Origin: Stramonita haemastoma
Lineage: Eukaryota; Mollusca; Gastropoda; Neogastropoda; Muricidae
Direction: 5' to 3'
Length of the DNA stretch: 64,000 nt
Assembly (NCBI GenBank): GCA_030674155.1
Contig: CM060322.1
Span: 61,134,382-61,198,381, forward strand
A program made the translations under genes and the position numbers. The notes under the pieces were generated by a model. The model was not told the DNA's origin. It made no database searches and worked only from the letters and a program-made list of their open reading frames with translations. Shown here piece by piece: positions 13,471 to 24,165 of this stretch. Position 1 is the stretch's first letter. Every line of letters starts with the position of its first letter.

Positions 13471-13775
13471 CAACACACACACACACACACACACACTTAC
13501 TTGCATACATGAGTATATATATGTACACATTCCACACCTTTCTCATATCAAATCATTCAGCTTAAAAAAAAAAAATCCTTTCAAGTCAGATTTTATTACT
13601 TTTTTTTTTTTTAAATGAGTACACATTTTTCACCTGAAGCATCATAACCAAAGACACACACAAAAGAACAACCAACAACCACCTAAACCCCCACACTTGC
13701 TCATACACTGCCCCTTCCACCCCCAACCACCCCCCCCTACAGAGCAATGACAGACAGACTGACAGACAGACAGGC

Positions 13776-13856
<81 letters not shown>

Positions 13857-14225
13857 CAGACAGGCAGAGAAGCACTGTAAGTCACGAGCTCTAAATTTGC
13901 ATATGCAGCAGTACGGTGTCTCTCACACCACCAACACCACCACCTTCTCCACCCCCCACACCCCTGGAAGAAGACGCCAACAAAACAACAACGAACAATG
14001 AACAGACGACATGTGTCTGAATCGAATCGTCCTTCCCATTTCATCCTTTGGGCAACACTGCGATCTGGCTAATGGCTGTGGAGGTTTTGACACTCTATAC
14101 ACCAGGCACACATTCATTCATTCATTCATTCATTCATTCATTCATTCATTCATTCATCCAGCCAGCCATTCATTCATTCATCCATCATTCATTCATTCAT
14201 TTACTTGTTCATTCACTCATTCAGT
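13437..14225. repeat. Microsatellite cluster: (CA)n, (ACAG)n, (ATTC)n
   Basis: (CA)n at 13437-13496, an almost pure (ACAG)n run at 13745-13865 and (ATTC)n at 14111-14225. An AATAAA on the minus strand at 13591-13596 is one candidate poly(A) signal of the EPS15L1 gene. Confidence 0.93.
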
Positions 14226-14529
14226 CATTAAGCACGGTGGGGAGGAAGGTGGGGAGGAAGGACTATGACATCTGGCAGATATGTGGGGGAGGGGCAGGAG
14301 GAGGAGGGGGAAAAGTCCGGATATTAACCAACCAGATCAGGTCTTTGCACTAAACTCAATGGACTTAGGCAGTTCTGTTCCTGGTATGTCTACATCACAG
14401 CAGGCAAATCCAGCATAACTTAGTTAAGGGTTTGGGGCCCAGTGCTAATAGTCCTTCCATTTACCAAGTCCAAGTGTGGTCAGTTCCTGCTATAATTAGC
14501 ACCAGCTGGGATGGAATGGATAGCAGCTG

Positions 14530-14970
14530 AGAGGAGCTGAAAGTGGGGGACACTGACAGCTGTGACAGTATGTGTTGCCCGATGCTGAAACAACTGAAGG
14601 AAGGACAAGCAAGCCTGCAGGTTGAGCAGCATCAGTGGGGTCTGGTCCCTTCCCTGTCCATAGAGGAGGGAGGCCTCATTCACAATTCTAAGACTCCACA
14701 CTGGGCACAACAGGCTAAACCACCATATGTCCACAAAGCTGAAACTTGCTCCTTCTCCCCTGTGTGCCTGTGGTAAAGAAAACCAGACAGGCGAGCACAT
14801 CCTTCAAGGGTGTACGCTATTCAGCGACCTGAGGAAGAAAACGTGGCCGACGGAGATAACCCTACAGACTAAGCTGTACGGCCCATGAGAGGAGCTGGAA
14901 AGGACATGCTATTATTTTTCCCAGACATGTCTGACAGTGAAAAGCGAACGTGAGAAGAAGAAGAAGAAGA
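14530..14970 (+). mobile_element. Decayed 3' end of a non-LTR retrotransposon
   Basis: Broken frames carry a retroelement-like C terminus: K-V-G-D-T-D-S-C, later E-N-Q-T-G-E-H-I-L-Q-G-C, then L-R-K-K-T-W-P and K-L-Y-G-P before a stop at about 14888. The Cys-x-Cys-G ... E-H-x-L-x-x-C pattern followed by T-W-P is common at the end of LINE reverse-transcriptase proteins in molluscs. An (AAG)n tail at 14953-14970 ends the copy. Frameshifts and in-frame stops show it is dead. Confidence 0.65.
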
Positions 14971-15309
14971 CTACAGCCTTCCCTGTACATGGGTATTTCA
15001 CACCTGCCACTGACATCACCTCATCCAGCTATTCCTGTGCCTCTGGTCTGATAACCAGTTGTGTGTTAAGTTGGGGAAAGTTCTTCACAACAACAATAAC
15101 AACAACAGTAATGTTTCATGTTCAGAATGGCAGAGTGAAGCCACTGTGTGCTGAAAGCTCTGAAAACTAATCATGACTGTGACTGTGCCTCCTCCTCTTC
15201 TCTACATTCTACTCCCACTTAGTTTTCCTTCTTTCTCTCCATAGACCTCAAAAACACCCACATACAGTCAGTGAATACTCCCTCCCTCTTCATGTCACTC
15301 TCTCTCCCT

Positions 15310-15314
15310 CTATA

Positions 15315-15398
<84 letters not shown>

Positions 15399-15810
15399 CA
15401 CTAGTTTGGCAATGCTGAAGTCTCTGTTTTAACAAACAAACAAGCAAGCAAACATCATTCCCTAAACTTAATCCCCCCACAAAACAAAATGAGGATGGCT
15501 TCAAATTAAGTCCATGTCATCAATATAAACAGATACAAAACGGGGAGCAGGGGGTGGGGGGTGGGGCAGAAGAAGTGGAGAAGAAAGAAAGGAAAAAAGA
15601 AAGGAAGGAAGGAAGGAAGGAAGGAAAGAAGGAAAGAAAGAAGAAAAGGAAGGAAGGAAGGAAGGAAGGAAGAACAAAAAAAGGAAGGAAGAAAGGAAAG
15701 AACGAACGAACGAAGGAAAGAAGAAAAGAAGGAAGAAAGGAAGGAAGGAAAGAAAAAAGGAAGGAAGGAAGAACAAAGAAAGGAAGGAAGGAAGGAAGGA
15801 AGGAAGGGAG
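15310..15810. repeat. (CA)n and (AAGG)n microsatellites
   Basis: A (CA)n tract of about 85 bp lies at 15316-15396, and a polypurine (AAGG)n/(AAAG)n tract at 15577-15808. The latter ends a few bases beyond the stop codon of the exon at 15816, so it would lie in the 3' UTR as a CU-rich tract. Confidence 0.96.
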
Positions 15811-15815
15811 AAGCC

Positions 15816-15962
15816 TCAAGCTTCCGAGTCGCCCCAGTTGCTGTTCTGTGACTTGACAGGAATGTTGATGCGTCGTTTGGCTGGCTGGGGGGCTGCCTTC
15901 TTCCCTGCCCCCGCCACCGTCAGGGGCCGACTACCCCCACTCCAGGCCCCCTCACTCTCACT
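15816..15962 (-). CDS. EPS15L1: Probable last exon of the EPS15L1 gene
   Basis: A 147 bp exon after a GGTTGCAG acceptor: S-E-S-E-G-A-W-S-G-G, then a basic Ala/Pro-rich stretch (KKAAPQPAKRRINIPVK), then S-Q-N-S-N-W-G-D-S-E-A and a TGA stop. Phase 0 at the acceptor fits the phase-0 end of the 30.5 kb exon, and no other minus-strand coding exon was seen between them, so I assign it to the same gene. I do not recognise the peptide in vertebrate Eps15 proteins, and there is no ubiquitin-interacting motif. It could be a lineage-specific tail, an alternative end, or the end of a different gene. Its acceptor region is duplicated in tandem at about 16050-16150. Confidence 0.5.
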   Translation of the reverse strand, partial: SESEGAWSGGSRPLTVAGAGKKAAPQPAKRRINIPVKSQNSNWGDSEA

Positions 15963-16160
15963 CTGCAACCACCCACAGACACACCACGGGTCACCAACAG
16001 TCACACACACACAACAGATCGTTAGAACAGAATCATTAGAAACAATGTTTTCAGGCCCCCTCACTCTCACTCTGCAACCACCACAGACCACGGGTCACCA
16101 ACACAGCCACACACACAACTGATCGTTAGAACAGAATCATTAGAAACAGTGTTTTCATGG
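15941..16160. repeat. Tandem duplication (about 108 bp) across the last-exon acceptor
   Basis: The block from AGGCCCCCTCACTCTCACTC through CACGGGTCACCAAC and GATCGTTAGAACAGAATC to GTTTTCA is present twice, from 15941 and from 16049. The second copy carries a second set of the acceptor and the first exon bases. A third, weaker match to GATCATTAGAACAGA lies near 16214. Confidence 0.85.
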
Positions 16161-16799
16161 CCATCATCAACAATGCTTAAAACACACGGTTCACCCACAC
16201 ACACATACACAAATGATCATTAGAACAGACCTGATTCATCATAAGAAGCAATGTTTAGAGGGCCATCATGAACAATGCTTAAAACACATGGTTCCCGTTT
16301 TATATTGCAGAATGAATGAAAGAAAAACACAGGCATCATCACATCTCAAACAACAGACATCTATAGGCATTTAAGAAATGAGGCTTAGTCTGTTCTGTGC
16401 CAGGTACAAATTACACTTAGCGCACATCAATAAACCCACAACAAAGAGACTTGTCCTGACAAAAATTCTTCAAGAAAATGCCAGTCTGGTAGAGAGAGAA
16501 AGAAACACATCGAATCAGGTCAGGTCAGGTCAGGTCAGGTCGGCACTATGACAACACACTGCGGACAGAAGACATACAACAACAGGTGCAATTGTCAAGG
16601 AAGTAGACAGGCCAGCAGAACAGCCAGGTGTGGTAAAAAAAGACAACAGACAGTGGAAGGAAAGAGACAGAAGACAGCTCAGTACAGACAGGTGACCACA
16701 GAGAAGGTCCATGAACAGACTGCAATGTCTGTAGAGAGAAAGCTGAGCAGTGCGTGGGGAGGGAGTGACTGTGGGCAGATCATATCTGGTGGATGGGTG

Positions 16800-16806
16800 A
16801 CACAGT

Positions 16807-16840
<34 letters not shown>

Positions 16841-17535
16841 GGAGAATGTTTGCCAACCATGTGATATGGCAGAAATAGACAGACAGACAGAGGGAGAATA
16901 TTTGCCAACCATGTGGTTTGGCACAGACAGACAGGCATTTGCCAACCATGTGGTTTGGCACAGACAGACATTTGCCAACCATGTGGTTTGGCACAGACAG
17001 ACATTTGCCAACCATGTGGTTTGGCACAGACAGACATTTGCCAACCATGTGGTTTGGCACAGACAGGCATTTGCCAACCCTGTGGTTTGGCACAGACAGA
17101 CATTTGCCAACCATGTGGTTTGGCACAGACAGGCATTTGCCAACCATGTGGTTTGGCACAGACAGGCATTTGCCAACCATGTGGTTTGGCACAGACAGAC
17201 ATTTGCCAACCATGTGGTTTGGCACAGACAGACATTTGCCAACCATGTGGTTTGGCACAGACAGACAGGCATTTGCCAATCATGTGGTTTGGCACAGACA
17301 GACAGGCATTTGCCAATCATGTGGTTTGGCACAGACAGACATTTGCCAACCATGTGGTTTGGCACAGACAGGCATTTGTCAACCATGTGGTTTGGCACAG
17401 ACATTTGCCAACCATGTGGTTTGGCACAGACAGACAGACATTTGCCAACTATGTGTTTGGCACAGACAGACAGACATTTGCCAACTATGTGGTTTGGCAC
17501 AGACAGACAGACATTTGCCAACTATGTGGTGTTTG
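16800..17535. repeat. Minisatellite, 33 bp unit, about 21 copies
   Basis: The unit is TTTGCCAACCATGTGGTTTG then GCACAGACAGACA. Copies gain or lose one CAGA. The 33 bp length keeps frames open on both strands. A (CAGA)n run precedes it. From 17540 to 18860 there is AT-rich noncoding DNA with a G run at 17768-17780. Confidence 0.97.
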
Positions 17536-18864
17536 TTTTTTTTCACAGGAGAAGCCACTCCCTACAACAAACTGTGTGGCTGTATGATTTAACATATTTT
17601 TGTTGTTATATTTGATGTACAATTTTGGGTTTGTTTCATGTGTTTTTTTTATAATTAAAATCAAATAAAAGGATTTTATCCTTGACATCTTTGATTAACA
17701 ATGGTCTTCTCATAACATGTGGAAACAGTGGTCTTTTGAATTCAATATGTGTGTGTGGGGTGGGGGAGGGGGGGGGGGGGTTGAAGGTGGGTGGGTGGGT
17801 GCATAGGTGTGGGTCTACTTTAAAAGTTTTGGTCTTTTAATCAGAACAAATGAAGGGAGAAAGGGCAGGGAGAAGTACTGAGTGTGAACAAGCATTGAGT
17901 GAACAGACTATAAGGGAACAAACTGTGTGAGTGGACTGACCGTGACTGCTACAGAAACCAGTCTACAGCAATGGGAAGAACACAGTGAAATACCATTTTA
18001 AAAACCCTGTCCTGCCCTGAGGACTACAGAAGCACACAAGCCAACAGACTTTCACTCCACAAACATGTTGATAAATGATTCCACACAAAGCATCCCAACC
18101 ATCTTTATCATGGCACCAACAGCTACAACTGTTCACCACATAACAACAACAACATATCAAATTTGCCACACACAAAACATCTCCACCATCCCTATCCCAA
18201 TACCAAAAGCTACTGCTGTTGCTCACATAGAACAACATAAAATTATCAAATTTGCCTGTCACAACTCAAATCACCCACTAGATCTCCAATTTCCATGCAA
18301 AGGAGAATAAAAAAATTAAAAGGAAAAAAATGGCAAGAGAAGAAAATGAAAAAAAGGAAAAATTATATAATTCATGCAAGAAAAAAATACTAATAGTAGT
18401 ATTCTTTTTATTTATAACAAAATCTGCTTGTGAAAAAAGCCTTAATGTTTTTAATAAATGCTGTTACAAGCAAACACTAAAATCTGTTTTTAAAAAAGAA
18501 ATTTTGTTTAAAAAAAAAAATGCAGCAAAATAAACCACTACAAACAAACATTTTTATGCAACCTGTTTCTCAACTCTACAACACTGAAAGTGTCATTAAT
18601 CTAAAGAGTTTTCTTTTTCATTTAAACCAAAAAAAAATTTTAAAAGCTGGAAAAAAATGCTACTATAGTTAAATGTTAGACATCATACTAACAAGACTAT
18701 AAATACTGTTTAAAAAAAAAAAGGACATACAATCAAAATCTGCAAATCCAATCAAGGAGAGCTGATCAATGCATTCCTGATAATTCACATACAGCAGGTC
18801 CTCCATGCAATGCTGTGTTGAAAGGAAATGGTACACAGAAGGACGATCCTACAGACCCACTCAC

Positions 18865-21339
18865 ATCACTGTTCTACATGTCACCTCCTCTGTCTCTGAT
18901 GTTATTCACACTTCTACATGTCACCTCTGTCTCTATGTTACTACATTTCACCTCTGTCTATGTCTCTGTCTCTGATGTTACTACATTTCACCTCCTGTGT
19001 CTCTGATGTTACTGCATTTCACCTCCTATGTCTCTGATGTTGCTACATTTCACCTGTCTCTGATGTTACTACATTTCACCTCTGTCTCTGATGTTACTAC
19101 ATGTCACCTCTGTCTCTATGTTACTACATTTCACCTCTGTCTATGTCTCTGTCTCTGATGTTACTACATTTCACCTCCTGTGTCTCTGATGTTACTACAT
19201 TTCACCACCTCTGTCTCTGATGTTGCTACATTTCACCTGTCTCTGATGTTACTACATTTCACCTCTGTCTCTGATGTCACTACATTTCACCTGTCTCTGA
19301 TGTTACTACATTTAACATCTGATGTTACTGCATTTCACCTCCTATGTCTCTGATGTTACTACATTTCACCTCTGATGTTACTTCATTTCACCTCTGATGT
19401 TACTTCATTTCACCTCTGATGTTACTTCATTTCACCTCTGATGTTACTTCATTTTACCTGTCTCTGATGTTACTGCATTTCACCTGTCTCTGATGTCACT
19501 ACATTTCACCTCTGATGTTACTTCATTTCACCTCTGATGTTACTTCATTTCACCTCTGATGTTACTTCATTTCACCTCTGATGTTACTACATTTCACCTC
19601 TGTCTCTGTCTCTGATGTTACTGCATTTCACCTGTCTGATGTTACTACATTTCACCTGTCTCTGATGTTACTGCATTTCACCTGTCTCTGATGTCACTAC
19701 ATTTCACCACCTCTGTCTCTGATGTCACTACATTTCACCTCCTGTGTCTCTGATGTTACTACATTTCACCTCTGTCTCTATGTTACATTTCACCTCTGTC
19801 TATGTCTCTGATGTCACTACATTTCACCTCTGTCTCTGATGTTACTACATTTCACCTCTGTCTCTGATGTTACTACATTTCACCTCTGTCTCTGATGTCA
19901 CTACATTTCACCTCTGTCTATGTCTCTGATGTTACTACATTTCACCTCTGTCTCTGATGTTACTACATTTCACCTCTGTCTCTGATGTTACTACATTTCA
20001 TCTCTGATGTCACTACATTTCACCTCTGTCTCTGATGTCACTACATTCCACCTCTGTCTCTGATGTTACTACATTTCACCTGTCTCTGATGTTACTACAT
20101 TTCACCTCTGTCTGATGTCACTACATTTCACCTCTGTCTCTGATGTTACTGCATTTCACCTCTGTCTCTGATGTTACTACATTTCACCTCTGTCTCTGAT
20201 GTTACTACATTTCACCTCTGTCTGATGTCACTACATTTCACCTCTGTCTCTGATGTCACTACATTTCACCTCTGTCTCTGATGTCACTACATTTCACCTC
20301 TGTCTCTGATGTCACTACATTTCACCTCTGTCTCTGATGTCACTACATTTCACCACCTCTGTCTCTGATGTCACTACATTTCACCACCTCTGTCTCTGAT
20401 GTCACTACATTTCACCTCCTGTGTCTCTGATGTCACTACATTTCACCACCTCTGTCTCTGATGTCACTACATTTCACCTGTCTCTGATGTCACTACATTT
20501 CATCTGTCTCTGATGTCACTACATTTCACCACCTCTGTCTCTGATGTCACTACATTTCACCACCTCTGTCTCTGATGTCACTACATTTCACCACCTCTGT
20601 CTCTGATGTTACTACATTTCACCTGTCTCTGATGTTACTACATTTCACCTCTCTCTCTGATGTCACTACATTTCACCTCCTCTGTCTCTGCTGTTACTAC
20701 ATTTCACCTCTGATGTTACTACATTTCACCACCTCTGTCTCTGATGTTACTACATTTCACCTCCTGTGTCTCTGATGTTACTACATTTCACCTCTGATGT
20801 TACTACATTTCACCACCTCTGTCTCTGATGTTACTACATTTCACCTCCTCTGTCTCTGCTGTTACTACATTTCACCTCTGATGTTACTACATTTCACCAC
20901 CTCTGTCTCTGATGTTACTACATTTCACCTCCTGTGTCTCTGATGTTACTACATTTCACCTCCTGTGTCTCTGATGTTACTACATTTCACCTCTGTCTCT
21001 GATGTTACTACATTTCACCTCTGTCTCTGATGTTACTACATTTCACCTGTCTCTGATGTCACTACATTTCACCTCTGTCTCTGATGTCACTACATTTCAC
21101 CACCTCTGTCTCTGATGTTACTACATTTCACCTCCTGTGTCTCTGCTGTTACTACATTTCACCTCCTGTGTCTCTGATGTTACTACATTTCACCACCTCT
21201 GTCTCTGATGTTACTACATTTCACCTCCTGTGTCTCTGCTGTTACTACATTTCACCTCCTGTGTCTCTGATGTTACTACATTTCACCTCCTGTGTCTCTG
21301 ATGTTACTACATTTCACCTCCTGTGTCTCTGATGTTACT
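18865..21339. repeat. Large minisatellite, about 28 bp unit, left part
   Basis: About 90 copies of CTACATTTCACCTCTGTCTC + TGATGTTA, with length variants of about 19, 25, 28 and 31 bp (loss of TGTCTC, or a CACC/TGTG insert). The array is interrupted by a DNA transposon and continues at 24166. Confidence 0.98.
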
Positions 21340-24165
21340 GGGTCATTCTCCTGAAAACTGGCCAGATGGGGGTCACTATTTTTAGAGCCAAATAAAATAT
21401 CTTCTAACACAAAAATCTTAAAATGTTTTACATCTTTTGTGTGGACTATGTTTGGAGAAATGAAGGAAATGAAATCATTTGTGTGTGTGCATTATTTTAC
21501 TTGCCTCAAGCCATTTATGTGCAAAATTTACAGGATTTCCTGTACCCAGTTTGTGACATGGTTTCGAGCAGACATTTCAATCGTTGATATTTCCCTAGAT
21601 TTTCAGTGTAAAGAATCAAATTTGTTATCAAAGCAAAGGTATGATGAAGAACTTTGTTTCTGGGTAAGTTAAAGTATATAACATGATTGCATCATAAAGA
21701 AATACCAGGAAGAAAATCAGCGTCTTGCGCGTTACACTCGGCGTCTTTGCCACGTTCAATCGATAAAGCTGCATTGTCTAAAAATAGAGAACATGACCTT
21801 TACCCCAAAGTGTTGTGTCAAGAGTAATGCTTTTTGTCCTATTATTCACCAAGTTGGATGAAGAAAGGATAATGCTATCCTGAGAAATGAGCTACCTATT
21901 ACGATTTTCACACGTGGTGTCTTTCAAAAGCTGTAATGTTCGAGCAAACAAAGGGACAATTTTATCAGTCACAGCGAACTTTTACCAACCTTCGCGTATG
22001 AATCTCAGTACGTTTGCACTGGGGAAGCTTTCTGATTCGTTGTCTGCTGTGAGAGAGTGTGTGCTGAGGTACACATGCACTCTAAACCTGTGGTGTCTTG
22101 TTCACTTTCTTTGTGTAACTCGCGATACGCCATCAAGCAACAGCCCCTGTTGAGGTCTTGGAGGAAAGATTGTTTATTCTTTCTGAATACTATGCATAAA
22201 AAGATTGTTACTACAGATTCAAGAGATGTTTATTCATCATTTCTTCGTGATGATTTCAGATTGTCACAGGCTTTAGCAGCTGTTAGATTGATCGATTCTA
22301 GCAACATGGGACGTTTGTCAAAAGGCGTGGAATCATCGGCTTGGCTCAAAAACAGAAATGTACTCCAGATAATGAAATTAAGGTCATGATTTGAAGGTTT
22401 TGTACGCAGGGAAATATGCTGGACTTCTTATTTTTGCATACAGCTTCTACTGTCGTAAATACTTAGTGTTCATTTAGTGACATCATTGACCTGTTCTCTC
22501 GATCGTTACTAACGACGCCATGTGTTTGGCGTCTTGAAATGTGGCGTGATACGGAAAAAATAAAAATAAAAGTTGTTGTAAGTGCAGCTTTCCATTGCTT
22601 CTCGTAAGTGAAATAATGTAGTTTATGAAACCAACTGGTGTCTGAAGCTCCTGTTTCTGTTTACTTGTCTTTCGCTTTTCTGTTACAAACAAATTTAGCC
22701 CTGCACGTTACCAAAGACACCACTACCATGTGTCTGAGTCACATTCGTTACATATCTGATTTATACTTTATTTTTAATAGATGAAGGCTTCGACAAATCT
22801 TGATAAAATATTTGAATGTGCAAGCCAAACCAACTGGGATGTGCTATAACAACTTATGAATTAAAATATTAGCTCCAATGATAAAACTTGTATAAAACTT
22901 TACAACCATTGTCCTGCACATTACACCTTCTACCATAAGCTAGGTGTCTATGCAATGTGTGTGACGGATTTAATTAGATTCATAGTACTTAACAAAGGGC
23001 TTGAGATAATGTGTGATATGTCCATTTTTGTGTTACACACAAAAATGTGTCTAACACAAAAATTATTTCGGGTGAGAGGCAGTACTTCTTTCATTTGAAT
23101 TGAATTCAATCTCAATTGATTTTTTCCATTACAATCCCTGTACTAGCTTGGAAAAAATGTGAATTGTGATGCTTGTGATGCTTAAGTTTCTATCTGTAAC
23201 TGCACAAAATGATTCTGACATCTTGAGCCCAGGACAATATTTCTTTCGTCTAGACTTAAAAGCTTCAAATCTAGCAGTACATTACAGTCTTACTGCATTT
23301 TCAACTGAAGTGGAAGTGTAGGCCGAAACCTACTCCATGTGATCATATTTCTTTCCAGAGTTAGTGTCAAGCTTCACAATTACTGGGAAGGTAACTGTGC
23401 CATGAATTTGATGAAGCAGCAAGACAGAGAAAGTAGTTCATGGAGATTCATGGTTTTGATGTTCTCCTGTTAGTGATTCTGGGTTTTATTGTTAGTGGAA
23501 TCCTTAAACATATGTAAAACAGTTATAGTTTCCTTGTTTGACTTGTTAAGTTGCTGTCAAACAACTCAGTTCTTGTATTGTCAACATGATGGCGTCTGTG
23601 TAACATGCGAGACGTGTCTACGTAATGCGCAAGACATGTAATTAATTACTGAAATTGCCTTGATTGTTAAAAAACAAAAGCAATGTTTACTCACCATTTT
23701 GAAAAGATGAAGTCTGTTGAATATTTACCACATTTCAGTGTCTGTTTAGTGTATAAAACAAGTCTGATAGAAAGAAATAAAAAACTGAAAAATTTACGTT
23801 TGGTTTGATCATTTCAGCAACATTGATAAGATAGGGCCATAAATACAAAAAAACTTTCTGTTGTGTAGTAAAAGCCAATATATAGTGGATTTGTGTGTAA
23901 AACTACCAAAAATTTACAATAAAAAATCCTCTAAACAAGGTTATTTTTGTCTTTTTGGTGTCTTCTGTAATGCACGAGACAGTGTTGAATGATGTAACAA
24001 AATTCATTATTCATCAAGTTCTGAGCATTGTGCCATTTTGTGCTTTATATGTATGCTAAGAATAGATATCAAGCTTTCATTCCCAACCAACATTAAGGGA
24101 AATGTTGCATTTCAAAATTTTAGCTGTCATGTCACAAATCTGTCCAGTTTTCAGGAGAATGACCC
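21340..24165. mobile_element. DNA transposon (2826 bp) inserted in the minisatellite
   Basis: The ends are inverted repeats: GGGTCATTCTCCTGAAAACT begins the left end, and the same sequence reads inward from the right end; the match runs 28 bp with one mismatch. TACT directly flanks both ends (21336-21339 and 24166-24169), and removing the element with one TACT restores a normal array unit. The inside is unlike the array. It contains dispersed motifs of the form GTCTTGCGCGTTACA and relatives (near 21721, 23601, 23620 and 23969) and a few short plus-strand frames (21887-22153, 22057-22389), but no recognisable transposase. Probably a non-autonomous or decayed element; the 4 bp target duplication would fit families such as Sola or Ginger, but I cannot assign one. 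Confidence 0.88.

Larger units (their letters stand above)
5761..15815 (-). other. Candidate long 3' UTR / downstream region of the EPS15L1 gene
   Basis: No coding exon is visible on the minus strand here. Read on the minus strand, an AATAAA signal lies at 13591-13596. Another at 5761-5766 is followed by a long GU-rich tract (5725 down to 5600), a typical cleavage context. The transcript end is therefore either about 2.2 kb or about 10 kb beyond the stop codon. The stretch is otherwise microsatellites, minisatellites and one LINE tail, listed separately. Transcript data would be needed to choose. Confidence 0.3.

Noticed and set aside
16679..17615. Open frames up to 280 residues on both strands
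   Set aside because: A 33 bp tandem repeat keeps several frames open; the peptides are low complexity and unlike known proteins.
22057..22389. Transposase fragment inside the 2.83 kb DNA transposon
   Set aside because: The short frames show no DDE, zinc-finger or other motif I can name; kept only as an observation in the element's entry.
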